A stretch of DNA of 57,797 nucleotides from Prevotella sp. UBA4268 (GCA_002395135.1 DGWC01000077.1:134583-192379), one strand, 5' to 3'. Shown: positions 42,226 through 50,763, numbered from the stretch's first letter. A program made the numbers and translations. The notes: generated by a model not told the origin, from the sequence alone.

Positions 42226-45200
42226 ATGAAGAAAACTATAATCTGGATCTCCAGCGGCATCCTCATCATGGCCATTTTGGCTTATGGCGGTTACCGCCGC
42301 TGGATGTCACCCACACGCATATTGGTTGTGAATACTTTGAAAGCTCAGGAAGCCGATTTCATTCTCAACAACGACAGCCGACACATACAGGTGGAATGTG
42401 TGGAAGCCGACAAGATGGGTAGGCTCAACGGTTACGATGCTGTTATCCTATATGCCCGACGACTCTATCTGAACGATGAGCAAATGAACGAAATTGAACG
42501 AATCAGCAAGAAGGGAACGCCCGTGTTCACCAAAACACTGAAGAGCAGCAACATCGTGATAAACAAGAACTTAAGCAAGGAACAGACAGACACACTGCAG
42601 CGATATTTCGATAACGAGAACCGCCAGAACTTTCGCAACGGGTTACGCTATTTGCGACACATCGCCACGCCACACCGATGGGGCGACCAGAATTACGAAC
42701 CTCCAATGGACATTCTGAAGAACATGTACTACCATAGGGAGTATGGTCGATATTTCAAGAATCCATCGGAACTCACCAACTATCTGAAACAGCGAAAACT
42801 CTACCAAGAAAACGCCCCAACCGTTGCGTTCATCTCGGGCATCCAATTCCCAATGGAGGGCAACCGCGAACACGTGGACACGCTCATCTCGATGCTTACA
42901 GAACGAGGGCTCAATGTCTATCCTATGGTATGCACAGGCAACAAACGGGCAAAAATGCTAAAACAACTGATGCCCGACGCCGTGATTTACCTGCCCATGG
43001 GAAGGATTGGCAACGACACGCTTATCTCGTGGTTGCAAGAGAAGAACATCCTGCTCTTCAATCCATTCCCTCTTTCGGCCACCCACGACGAGTGGATGAA
43101 TCCGAAACAGCCCATGTCGGGAGGTTCCTTGAACTCGCGCATCGTGATTCCCGAGATTGACGGTGGCATCGCCCCTTTCTGCATCGGCACGCAGAACAAG
43201 GACAAGAAGGGGTTCTACCGTCACACGGCCGAGGTGGAGCGTTGCTCCGCCTTCGTGGAAACCGTGGAGAAATACCTTGCTCTTCGCACCAAGAAGAATG
43301 CCGACAAGCGCATTGCCATCGGCTATTTCAAGCGGCCGGGTAAAGACGCGCTGCTGGCAAGCGGCATGGAGGTGATACCGTCGATGTATCATTTCCTCCA
43401 GCGGTTGCGCGCCGAGGGCTATGATGTGAGCGGACTTCCTTCCACCGTTGAGGCTTTCGCGCGGCAGATCAAGACCGAGGGAGCGGTGATGGGCTCGTAT
43501 GCCAAGGGTGCACAGGAGAAGTATATGCGCACGGGCCATCCGCTCTGGCTCACCAAAAACCAGTATGAGACGTGGGCAAAAGAGGTGATAGCACCTGAGA
43601 AATATGCCGAGGTGGTGGAACGTTACGGCGAGGCTCCCGGCAGTCTGCTCACCAAGGGTGACTCCCTGGCTGTGGCCTGCGTGCGCTATGGCAACGTTTT
43701 GCTCTTCCCCCAGCCGCGTCCCGCCTTGGGCGACGACGACTTTAAACTGGTGCATGGTGCCGAAGTGGCACCGCCCCACAGTTATCTGGCACCCTATCTC
43801 TATGTGCAGAAAGGCTTTCAGGCCGATGCTCTCATCCATTTTGGCACCCATGGAAACCTGGAGTTTACCCCCGGCCGCGATGCCGGCATGCGCAGCGAAG
43901 ACTGGAGTGCAGCCCTGATTGGCAGCCTGCCTCATTTCTATTATTACACAACGGGCAACGTGGGCGAGAGCATCATTGCCAAACGGCGCAGCCATGCCGT
44001 GCTGCTCACTTATCTCACTGCCCCCTACGCGCCGAGCGGCATGCAGCAGAAATATGCCTCCCTGCTCTCTAATATCCACAAGGCTGTGGAAGGCGGCGCA
44101 CAGAACAAACCGCTCATTCTCTCCATCAAGAAAGAAATCACAAGCGAGGGACTTCATCGGGAACTGAATCTCGACGACAATCTCTCCAAACCCTATACCC
44201 TTGAACAACTGGAACGCCTGGATGCTCATCTCGAAGAACTGTCTAACGAGAAGATGCAAGGGGCTTATTATATCATGGGGCAGCCCTATTCCGACCATGA
44301 CCTGCTGAACACCACGCTGGCCATCTGTGCCGATCCCGTGGCCTACGACATGGCAAGGAAAGACCGCGATGCCGGGCGCATCACCACCCAGCAAATGCAA
44401 GACTATGCCTTTGTGGCTCACCGCTATCTGCCGCAGGCCAGAAAGGAGATTGCAAATGGCCGTCATGGTGCCGACAGCATCCGCTCTCTCTTGCTCCGCT
44501 CCACGCGCGATGAATTTGCTAACATGGTGCGTGCGCTGAACGGCGGCACGGTGAAACCCGCACCCGGCGGCGACCCGGTGCTCAACCCCAATGTGCTGCC
44601 CACCGGAAGAAACATGTTCAGCATCAATCCCGAAAGCACGCCCGACCCGCAGGCATGGGAAGACGGCAAGCGACTGGCCGAGAACACGCTGGAGCGCTAT
44701 CGCAAGCAGCACAACGGCGCATGGCCGCGCAAGGTGAGTTATACGTTCTGGGCGGGCGAATTCATCAACACGCAGGGGGCCACCATCGCCCAGGCGCTGT
44801 GGATGCTCGGTGTGGAGCCGATACGCGACAAAGAAGGGCGCATCAGCGACTTCCGTCTGATACCGCGCAGCGAACTGCGCCGCCCCAGAATCAACGTGGT
44901 GGTGCAGGTGAGCGGCCAGTTGCGCGACATTGCCGGCTCGCGGCTCAAACTGATTACCGATGCCGTGAAACTGGCTTCGGCCGAGAAGGAAGACAGCAAC
45001 TTCGTTTACGAGGGAACCCTCCTGCAGGAAAAAGAACTCATGCAGAAAGGCGTATCGCCGAAACAGGCGCGCGAACTCTCCACCATGCGCGTGTTCGGTC
45101 CCGTCAACAGTGGCTACAGCACGGGCATGATGGACTATATTGAGCGCAGCGGCACATGGGACAGTTCGTCGGAACTGGTCGACGGCTACCTCAACAACAT

Positions 45201-46077
45201 GGGTGCCGCCTATGGCGACGAGCAGCACTGGGGCGGGTTCCAGCCCAATCTCTTCGCCTCCGCGCTGCAACAGACCGACGTGGTGGTGCAGCCCCGCCAG
45301 AGCAATACCTGGGGTCCCATCTCACTCGACCATGTCTATGAGTTCACGGGCGGCCTCTCGCTCACCGTGAAAACGCTCACCGGCAAGCAGCCCGATGCCT
45401 ATCTTGCCGACTATCGCAACCGCGCCAACCGCCGCATGCAGGATGTCAAGGAGGCCGTTGCCGTGGAAGTGCGCACATCGCTGCTCAATCCCGTCTTCAT
45501 TAAAGAGCGCATGAAGGGCGACGAGGGAACGGCACAGATGTTCGGCGAGATGTTCCGCAACATCTTCGGATGGAGTGCCACGCGGCCCGATGCCCTCGAC
45601 AAAGACCTTTATAACGACCTCTACCGCCTGTATGTGGCCGACGAGCAGCAACTGGGTGTGCGCCGTTATTTCCAGCAGGTGAACCCCGCTGCCTATCAGG
45701 CCATGACCTCCGTGATGCTGGAGAGTGCCCGCAAGGGCTTCTGGAAACCGTCGGCCGACCAACTCAAGGCGCTGGCGCAACTGCATGCTGAGATCACTGC
45801 CGAGAGCGGAGCGGCCTGCACGGATTTCGTCTGCAACAACGAGAAACTGCAGAAATATGTCACCAATCAACTGCAAGGACAGGCGCGCACCGACTACCAG
45901 CGCAGCATGGATGCCGCCAAGTTGGGCCAGTCGGGCCAGAAAGAGATGGTGTTGAAGGAGAAAAACCAGAGTCAGCCGCTCTTGCAGCGTCGCCATGTGG
46001 TCAATGGTTTGCTCATCGGAGCAGCCTTTGTCGCAGGCCTCGTGCTGCTCATTGTCTATTTGCGTCGCAGGAGATAG
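42226..46077 (+). CDS. hmuS: HmuS: membrane-anchored CobN/BchH-like chelatase-family protein
   Basis: A 1283-residue protein of the CobN / magnesium-chelatase H family. It has an N-terminal transmembrane anchor (about residues 4-21), a long CobN-like region, the family signature ADALIHFGTHGNLEFTPGRD (about 530-550), LPHFYYYTTGNVGESIIAKRR, and a C-terminal transmembrane helix (about 1258-1278) ending in LRRRR. The bulk should therefore be periplasmic. HmuS of Porphyromonas belongs to hmuYRSTUV for heme use, and I recall recent work describing Bacteroides HmuS as a heme dechelatase. The ATG at 42226 is preferred to an adjacent GTG. Base composition changes sharply inside the gene near 42.8-43.2 kb. 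hmuT follows after 5 bases. Confidence 0.9.
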   Translation: MKKTIIWISSGILIMAILAYGGYRRWMSPTRILVVNTLKAQEADFILNNDSRHIQVECVEADKMGRLNGYDAVILYARRLYLNDEQMNEIERISKKGTPVFTKTLKSSNIVINKNLSKEQTDTLQRYFDNENRQNFRNGLRYLRHIATPHRWGDQNYEPPMDILKNMYYHREYGRYFKNPSELTNYLKQRKLYQENAPTVAFISGIQFPMEGNREHVDTLISMLTERGLNVYPMVCTGNKRAKMLKQLMPDAVIYLPMGRIGNDTLISWLQEKNILLFNPFPLSATHDEWMNPKQPMSGGSLNSRIVIPEIDGGIAPFCIGTQNKDKKGFYRHTAEVERCSAFVETVEKYLALRTKKNADKRIAIGYFKRPGKDALLASGMEVIPSMYHFLQRLRAEGYDVSGLPSTVEAFARQIKTEGAVMGSYAKGAQEKYMRTGHPLWLTKNQYETWAKEVIAPEKYAEVVERYGEAPGSLLTKGDSLAVACVRYGNVLLFPQPRPALGDDDFKLVHGAEVAPPHSYLAPYLYVQKGFQADALIHFGTHGNLEFTPGRDAGMRSEDWSAALIGSLPHFYYYTTGNVGESIIAKRRSHAVLLTYLTAPYAPSGMQQKYASLLSNIHKAVEGGAQNKPLILSIKKEITSEGLHRELNLDDNLSKPYTLEQLERLDAHLEELSNEKMQGAYYIMGQPYSDHDLLNTTLAICADPVAYDMARKDRDAGRITTQQMQDYAFVAHRYLPQARKEIANGRHGADSIRSLLLRSTRDEFANMVRALNGGTVKPAPGGDPVLNPNVLPTGRNMFSINPESTPDPQAWEDGKRLAENTLERYRKQHNGAWPRKVSYTFWAGEFINTQGATIAQALWMLGVEPIRDKEGRISDFRLIPRSELRRPRINVVVQVSGQLRDIAGSRLKLITDAVKLASAEKEDSNFVYEGTLLQEKELMQKGVSPKQARELSTMRVFGPVNSGYSTGMMDYIERSGTWDSSSELVDGYLNNMGAAYGDEQHWGGFQPNLFASALQQTDVVVQPRQSNTWGPISLDHVYEFTGGLSLTVKTLTGKQPDAYLADYRNRANRRMQDVKEAVAVEVRTSLLNPVFIKERMKGDEGTAQMFGEMFRNIFGWSATRPDALDKDLYNDLYRLYVADEQQLGVRRYFQQVNPAAYQAMTSVMLESARKGFWKPSADQLKALAQLHAEITAESGAACTDFVCNNEKLQKYVTNQLQGQARTDYQRSMDAAKLGQSGQKEMVLKEKNQSQPLLQRRHVVNGLLIGAAFVAGLVLLIVYLRRRR

Positions 46078-46082
46078 TCACC

Positions 46083-46613
46083 ATGGAGATACTGATAGCC
46101 ATCCTGGCGTGCCTCGTCACCATTAGTTTCCTCGTGAAGGCTGGTTTCTTCCCGATAAAGGCGCTGCTCGTTGTTGCCGCCTGCTATGCCGTCTTCACGT
46201 GGTGGATGACAACCCTCGTCACCGAACTCTCTCGCGATGTGTTCGTGCAGATGACCACCACGCGGCGCGTACTGCTCGATCTCGCCGTGTGCGTCATGCT
46301 TGAAGCCGTGGTGATGGTGGCGTTCTGCTTCTGCTCACCCCGGCGGCCGTGGATGCGCCTGTCGCTCTACTATTATCCCGGACTGCTCTTCGCGCCCGCC
46401 CTGTGCTATTTCCAGGCGCAGTTGTTCTATCTCGTTCCCGGCATCGACTTCGCCGTCATGCGTTGGCTCTCATCGCTCTTTGTGCTGCTGTTCGTCATAG
46501 GCGGCAGTTGGTTTTTGCGATGGCTCTTGGGCGACCGTGCCGTGCGTCAGGAGATGCTTTTCATCATCAATTTGCTCATTATGATTCTCTGTGTGGCTAT
46601 AACGGGTTATTAA
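46083..46613 (+). CDS. hmuT: HmuT-like integral membrane protein
   Basis: A 176-residue protein with about five or six transmembrane segments (1-16, 24-41, 68-84, 98-116, 124-143 and 155-173). It has no ATPase or transport motif. It is assigned by position between a CobN-like chelatase gene (5-base gap) and an ExbB/TolQ-like gene (7-base gap), matching the hmuSTUV order. It probably forms part of an inner-membrane complex with HmuS and HmuU. Confidence 0.75.
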   Translation: MEILIAILACLVTISFLVKAGFFPIKALLVVAACYAVFTWWMTTLVTELSRDVFVQMTTTRRVLLDLAVCVMLEAVVMVAFCFCSPRRPWMRLSLYYYPGLLFAPALCYFQAQLFYLVPGIDFAVMRWLSSLFVLLFVIGGSWFLRWLLGDRAVRQEMLFIINLLIMILCVAITGY

Positions 46614-46620
46614 TACGATT

Positions 46621-47229
46621 ATGGAAACAATATCAAATATTCTTTTCTGGATTTCCAACGGATTGTTGGTGCCAGTGGTTGTACTCCTCCTGCTGTTCAT
46701 GGCCAAGGCTCTGCTCCTTGCCGCCACCTTCTTCGGGGAGTTTCATCGCAGAAAAACCATCCTCTCGCAGACCGCATTCCTCGATTCGGGCGATGCCGCG
46801 AAGGTGGTCAGTGCACTGCTGGCCTTTTCCGGCCAGTCGTCTTCAGGTAAGCCTACTGCCTATCTCAAGGCCCTTGCTGCCTTGGGCGAGCACCGCCAGA
46901 ACGCGCCTTACTGCGAGCGCGTGGTAGCCAACTACGAGGTGGATGCCGCCAAGGAACTGTCGGGCTCGCGCATTTTGGTCAAACTCGGTCCCATGCTCGG
47001 ACTGATGGGAACGCTCATTCCCATGGGACCGGCACTTGTGGGGCTCGCCACGGGCGACATCTCTTCTATGGCCTACAACATGCAAGTGGCCTTTGCCACC
47101 ACCGTGGTGGGCATGGTGATTGCGGCCATCGGCGTGGCCACCTTGCAGGTGCGCCAGCGTTGGTATGCGCGCGAACTGAACAATCTGGAGTATGTGCGCC
47201 AGTTGCTGACGCAGAACGACGAAAACTAA
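46621..47229 (+). CDS. hmuU: HmuU: MotA/TolQ/ExbB-like proton channel protein
   Basis: A 202-residue inner-membrane protein with one N-terminal TM (about 14-38) and two C-terminal TMs in the conserved MotA/TolQ/ExbB arrangement: LVKLGPMLGLMGTLIPMGPALVGLATGDISSMAYNMQVAFATTVVGMVIAAIGVATLQVRQRW. In this family the complex uses the proton gradient to move or deform a partner. With HmuV (ExbD-like position) it probably powers HmuS or the outer-membrane step. Despite the shared name, it is not the ABC permease HmuU of Yersinia. Confidence 0.88.
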   Translation: METISNILFWISNGLLVPVVVLLLLFMAKALLLAATFFGEFHRRKTILSQTAFLDSGDAAKVVSALLAFSGQSSSGKPTAYLKALAALGEHRQNAPYCERVVANYEVDAAKELSGSRILVKLGPMLGLMGTLIPMGPALVGLATGDISSMAYNMQVAFATTVVGMVIAAIGVATLQVRQRWYARELNNLEYVRQLLTQNDEN

Positions 47230-47242
47230 TCAACGCCTGCTT

Positions 47243-47569
47243 ATGAGAAAGAACAACAGACTGTTGCTGCAGGGCGACGACGACCCGATGCAGACCGTGG
47301 CCAATCTCTTCGACGTGGCCATGGTGTTTGCCGTGGCCCTGATGGTGGCGCTCGTTGCGCGCTACAACATTTCAGAGATTTTCAGCAAGGAAGATTTCAC
47401 CATGATCAAGAATCCCGGCAAGGACAACATGGAGATTATTACCAAAGAGGGGCAGCAAATCAAGCACTACGCGCCCAGCGACAACCAGCAGGCATCGGGC
47501 AAGCGCGGCCGCAAGGTGGGCATAGCCTATCAGTTGGAGAACGGCGAAATCATCTACGTGCCGGAATAG
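47243..47569 (+). CDS. hmuV: HmuV: DUF2149 protein, ExbD-like partner
   Basis: A 108-residue protein with one N-terminal TM (about 18-35, NLFDVAMVFAVALMVALVA) and a soluble periplasmic domain (MIKNPGKDNMEIITKEGQQIKHYAPS, then GRKVGIAYQLENGEIIYVPE), the DUF2149 pattern. The aspartate in the TM segment (DVAMVF) parallels the proton-carrying Asp of ExbD. It lies 13 bases after hmuU and ends the operon with TAG. It should not be confused with the ABC ATPase HmuV of Yersinia. Confidence 0.85.
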   Translation: MRKNNRLLLQGDDDPMQTVANLFDVAMVFAVALMVALVARYNISEIFSKEDFTMIKNPGKDNMEIITKEGQQIKHYAPSDNQQASGKRGRKVGIAYQLENGEIIYVPE

Positions 47570-47584
47570 TTCAGTGAACTTTTT
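47568..47584 (+). terminator. Short terminator candidate after hmuV
   Basis: AGTTC and GAACT with a 3-base loop followed by TTTT. The 5-base stem is weak and overlaps the hmuV stop codon. Confidence 0.4.
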
Positions 47585-47591
47585 GCAATTG

Positions 47592-48578
47592 TCAATAATC
47601 TCCTAAAGGCTCACTGGCGCACCAGGCAAGTCGGTCTTCGATTTTCCAATTTTCGAAATCTATTTCAAGGCTGCGCTGTTTGTGCGGACTTGTAAGATAC
47701 TTTTTGATGGCGGTCGCTACGAATTTGGCAAGATTCACGGGAACGGCATTGCCTATCATCTGCTCAACTTCCGTTTTATTACCCTTAAACTTGAAATTGC
47801 GTGGGAACGTCTGTATGTAACTCCGTTCAAGGGTTGTGAGGGGGCGAATGCCTTCCTTGGATTTCACGGGGTCATTGGCATGTATGCTGTAGCCTTCGGG
47901 CATTGGACGATTAACGCCGCGAACCGTTGGGCTTGGCTCATCTATAGAGAAAATGCCGCGGCGCATATAACTACGGGGGTGTCTATAATAGTATTCAATG
48001 CCGAGGGATTCGCCGAAATAGTCACGCATGGTCATCGGCTTAGCAGAGAGGCCACTGTTGATGAAGGGCTCCATGAATCCGTCCATTTCGCGGAGTTTTC
48101 CAATTAGAAAGAAACGTTTACGCTTTTGCGGAACACCACAATAACTTGCGTCAATAACATGTTCAGAAAGGCCATAGCCAGCCTCTTTGAAGATTGCCTT
48201 CGCATCAATTAGTTTTTGTGTCTTAGTGATGCGGGCTACGTTTTCCATGACAAACCACTTGGGGCGCACTTGGCTAATGATTTGTGCATAGTTAACGGTG
48301 AGATTACCACGTCCACCCTCTTCATCTCTCTTTCCTGCCGAAGAGAAGTCCTGACAAGGGGGACCACCTATAACCATATCTGGTTCAAACATGTTAATTG
48401 CCATCGTGCTGGCCTGTACGTTGCTCAAATCCAGATTCTCGGCAGGGTGGTCGAAATTGAGCCTGTAAACATTGAGTGCGGCTTGCCATTTGTCGTAAGC
48501 GGCAACGACATCGAAACCTGCTTCTTGAAAACCGAGGCTCAAGCCTCCGCAGCCACAGAATAAATCTACTACTCTCAT
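47592..48578 (-). CDS. DNA (cytosine-5) methyltransferase
   Basis: A 328-residue type II modification enzyme. The motifs appear in order: I DLFCGCGGLSLGFQEAG (5-21), IV GGPPCQDFSSAG with catalytic Cys75, VI MENVARI (111-117), VIII QKRKRFFLIG, a target-recognition region near 180-240 (including SYMRRGIFSIDEPSPTVRGVNRPMPEG), and IX-X (TLERSYIQTFPRNFKFKGNKTEVEQMIGNAVPVNLAKFVATAI). It is followed upstream, after 5 bases, by the endonuclease gene. It should protect the endonuclease site. Target sequence inferred from the endonuclease family is GRCGYC, uncertain. Confidence 0.93.
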   Translation of the reverse strand: MRVVDLFCGCGGLSLGFQEAGFDVVAAYDKWQAALNVYRLNFDHPAENLDLSNVQASTMAINMFEPDMVIGGPPCQDFSSAGKRDEEGGRGNLTVNYAQIISQVRPKWFVMENVARITKTQKLIDAKAIFKEAGYGLSEHVIDASYCGVPQKRKRFFLIGKLREMDGFMEPFINSGLSAKPMTMRDYFGESLGIEYYYRHPRSYMRRGIFSIDEPSPTVRGVNRPMPEGYSIHANDPVKSKEGIRPLTTLERSYIQTFPRNFKFKGNKTEVEQMIGNAVPVNLAKFVATAIKKYLTSPHKQRSLEIDFENWKIEDRLAWCASEPLGDY

Positions 48579-48583
48579 ATCGC

Positions 48584-49657
48584 TTAATCGAAAATATCGG
48601 GACTATTCACTAACACTGCATCAAATCGTCGTTCTGGACTGAGCAAATCCTGCCCACCGCCCAAGATAATATTCTTAATTTCGTACTTGGAGATACGTGG
48701 CGTTACTATTTCATTGCCTCGCAAGAATATGTGTGACTTGGTTCCTGGCAGAGCAAACGCCTTATCGTTGGCAAGATTGTAGGATTGCAAACGGATGATG
48801 CGTTTGTAGTCAAACGTATCGTAGGTCACGAAGTCGAGTAACATCTTGTAGAGCCAAATGATTGTGCGGTGGAATCGGTTCAGACGGCGCAAGTTCTCCG
48901 TGTCCTCAGTGCAGCACATTTGGATAATGGAGAGATTTGACCATACAAAGACATCAAGGCATTCATTCTTCAGTCGCATCTTGCTACCCTCGGTTTTCCA
49001 TATAGGCTGGATGATGAGCGGCTTTTGTTTGTCGCACATGTCTTTCGATATGGCAAGTATGGAGTTAAGTATTTGTGTGTAGTGGGGTAGCACTTCATCA
49101 ATTTCCTCCCAATGGTTTATCTGTGGTACGTTGCGTAGCATCTTTCTGAGCCGTTCTTTTCCTTCCAGTGTTTCATAGTTGGTGCAGATGCTACATGCAA
49201 GGAAGCAGATGGTTGGCGGGCGCATAACGATTTCCGTACCCCATTCTGTTTCGGGTAGTTTTTTCGTTGTGTTGTCGGGAAGTGCCGTCAATTTTACCTC
49301 AAGGCCTGACAAAAGTTCGTTGGTAGTGTTGTTCATCATCACCAGATCAATCTTTTCCCGTTCACCTTGGTAGAACTTCTCATAAGGAGCAAAACCAGCC
49401 TCATAGTTATAGTAGGCATCTTCACTAAGTGGGTCAATGCCTAGAAGATCCTTGCTTTTAATCGATGTATGGATAATTTCGTTTTGCTGATTGGTCTTGA
49501 TGTAAACAGGCATCATCCCTTTTGAATACATATAAGCAACGAGCGAAGCAGGGAATGAACTGTTGAATTGGTTTTTTCCCCAGCACTCGGCTTTTGAGTA
49601 ATCTCTGCTTGAATGTTTCTGACCAAACAATCCTGGTGTTGTGCTTTTGCCTGCCAT
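48584..49657 (-). CDS. Type II restriction endonuclease, HindVP/HgiDI-like
   Basis: A 357-residue nuclease of the PD-(D/E)xK superfamily. The catalytic residues are probably Asp104 (EKIDLVMMNN), Glu120 and Lys122 (LSGLEVKLTALPD). The N-terminal FGQKHSSRDYSKAECWGKNQFNSSFPASLVAYM matches my recollection of the HindVP family, which cuts GRCGYC. The methyltransferase gene follows after 5 bases. G+C is lower than in hmuS and hmuT upstream, consistent with a mobile restriction-modification unit. Its promoter is at 49684-49691. Family call is by eye. Confidence 0.8.
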   Translation of the reverse strand: MAGKSTTPGLFGQKHSSRDYSKAECWGKNQFNSSFPASLVAYMYSKGMMPVYIKTNQQNEIIHTSIKSKDLLGIDPLSEDAYYNYEAGFAPYEKFYQGEREKIDLVMMNNTTNELLSGLEVKLTALPDNTTKKLPETEWGTEIVMRPPTICFLACSICTNYETLEGKERLRKMLRNVPQINHWEEIDEVLPHYTQILNSILAISKDMCDKQKPLIIQPIWKTEGSKMRLKNECLDVFVWSNLSIIQMCCTEDTENLRRLNRFHRTIIWLYKMLLDFVTYDTFDYKRIIRLQSYNLANDKAFALPGTKSHIFLRGNEIVTPRISKYEIKNIILGGGQDLLSPERRFDAVLVNSPDIFD

Positions 49658-49683
49658 AATAATTTTGTTTTAGGTTTCGGCCG

Positions 49684-49691
49684 CAAAGATA
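49684..49691 (-). promoter_or_regulatory. Promoter -7 element for the restriction-modification genes
   Basis: The minus strand reads TATCTTTG, 26 bases before the endonuclease start. The remaining stretch 49692-49900 shows no clear gene. Confidence 0.6.
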
Positions 49692-49900
49692 CGATAATTC
49701 CGCGAAATAAATGCTACTTTGCCCTTACCATTTTATTATATTTGACGTTTTTGCTTATAAAACACATAATTGCGAGCGTGAGATTATTTGACGATAATGG
49801 ATCTTGTGTTTGGTTTTAATTGCTTTATAGAGTTCATCCGTTTCATCGCTGTGCTGTCTTCAAAGAAGGCGTGGTGCATTATAATGGCACCATAAGAAAA

Positions 49901-49934
49901 AGCGGATGCATGTCTTTTGAGGCATGCATCCGCT
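49901..49934 (-). terminator. Terminator after the small peptide gene
   Basis: AGCGGATGCATG and CATGCATCCGCT form a perfect 12-base stem with a 10-base loop, followed on the minus strand by TTTTTCTTATGG. It lies 66 bases past the peptide's stop codon. Confidence 0.85.
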
Positions 49935-50000
49935 CTTATTGAGAGTAAGTTTGGTCATTGCTATAAGTTCGTTGTGGGCAGAAGCCCGGTCGAAGGAGCG

Positions 50001-50195
50001 TTACTCCTCACCGAGCCAACTCTTGGAGTGGGCAGAACCGCTGCCAGGACCGCCATAGCCAATGCCAGTGTCGTCGTTACTTTCAACGTCAAATACACTT
50101 TTAGACTCAGTTTGTTCGCTTCCAGCCATCATGTCGTTCTCCTGCAGAACGCCCACGAACTTCATTTCTGGTTTCAAATAATCTTTCTTGTACAT
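50001..50195 (-). CDS. Short peptide of Bacteroidota 'KPEM' type
   Basis: A 64-residue peptide beginning MYKKDYLKPEMKFVGVLQEN, then DMMAGSEQ, and ending in a Gly/Ser/Asp-rich half with GIGYGGPGSGSAHSKS. Many Bacteroidota genomes encode short proteins starting M-x-K-x-Y-x-K-P-x-M-x-x-V and containing a MAGS/MASS-like stretch; their function is unknown. The start is ATG 50195; a longer reading frame exists but lacks coding character. A strong terminator follows. No export or modification gene is adjacent. It could be a precursor peptide or a small regulator; unproven. Confidence 0.6.
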   Translation of the reverse strand: MYKKDYLKPEMKFVGVLQENDMMAGSEQTESKSVFDVESNDDTGIGYGGPGSGSAHSKSWLGEE

Positions 50196-50436
50196 ATTAT
50201 GTGTAATTATCGAATTTGTCTTTAAGCCATAATCGGTGCAATGGTAAGAATTTCCCGATGAATGTGCAAATATTTTTGATAAAAATGCGCTAAACAGGTG
50301 AAAATAAGCAGAATAAGCAGAAAACAAACAGGAAAAATGCCAAATCTGTTCTGAAACATATTCGTGTTTCAATCTTCTACCCATCACTTTTCACCTGCAA
50401 AAGCACTGCTTTGCCGCATCGGAACCTACGCCAAGG

Positions 50437-50525
50437 AAAAGTAAATCAATTTAATTTGCACGGTAAATTAATTTAATTTGAAAAGCAAATCATATTGATT
50501 TGCGCGGTAAATTATATTGATTTGC
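50437..50525. repeat. 22-base-period AT-rich palindromic repeat array, copy 4
   Basis: Four 18-base units (first GTAAATCAATTTAATTTG) with 4-base spacers CACG, AAAA and CGCG. Relative to copies 1-3 it is read from the other strand. It lies in the 587-base gap (50196-50782) that otherwise holds only hairpins before the HU gene, including GTGCCT/AGGCAC at 50709-50727, and the HU terminator. Confidence 0.85.
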
Positions 50526-50737
50526 TGAAGCGTTCCGTGGGTTTGAGGCCAGAAAAGTGGCGCTCCGCTCGGCGAAAAACAATGCTCTACGTGCAAAAAA
50601 GCGCGATTTCATCGGGAAGACTTACCCTCCTAATCAGCACTCTGCACTATACAGGCGAGGAGTTTAAGGACGTAATCAAAGATGGGGAGCACCCAGTTGC
50701 AGGACGCTGTGCCTATCAGACAGGCACAAACAAAAAA

Positions 50738-50763
50738 GGCGGCTCCGCCAAGGGAACCGCCAT
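50738..50763 (-). terminator. Rho-independent terminator after the HU gene
   Basis: GGCGGCTCC and GGAACCGCC form a stem; on the minus strand it is followed by a T6 run. It lies 20 bases after the HU stop codon. Confidence 0.85.

Noticed and set aside
42226..46077. Cytoplasmic cobaltochelatase CobN for B12 synthesis
   Set aside because: It has transmembrane anchors at both ends, no other cobalamin-synthesis gene nearby, and lies in the hmuSTUV order.
49782..49877. 31-codon minus-strand frame (MHHAFFEDSTAMKR and so on) near the restriction-modification genes, considered as a controller protein
   Set aside because: Too short, no helix-turn-helix pattern, no ribosome site, and placed after a terminator.
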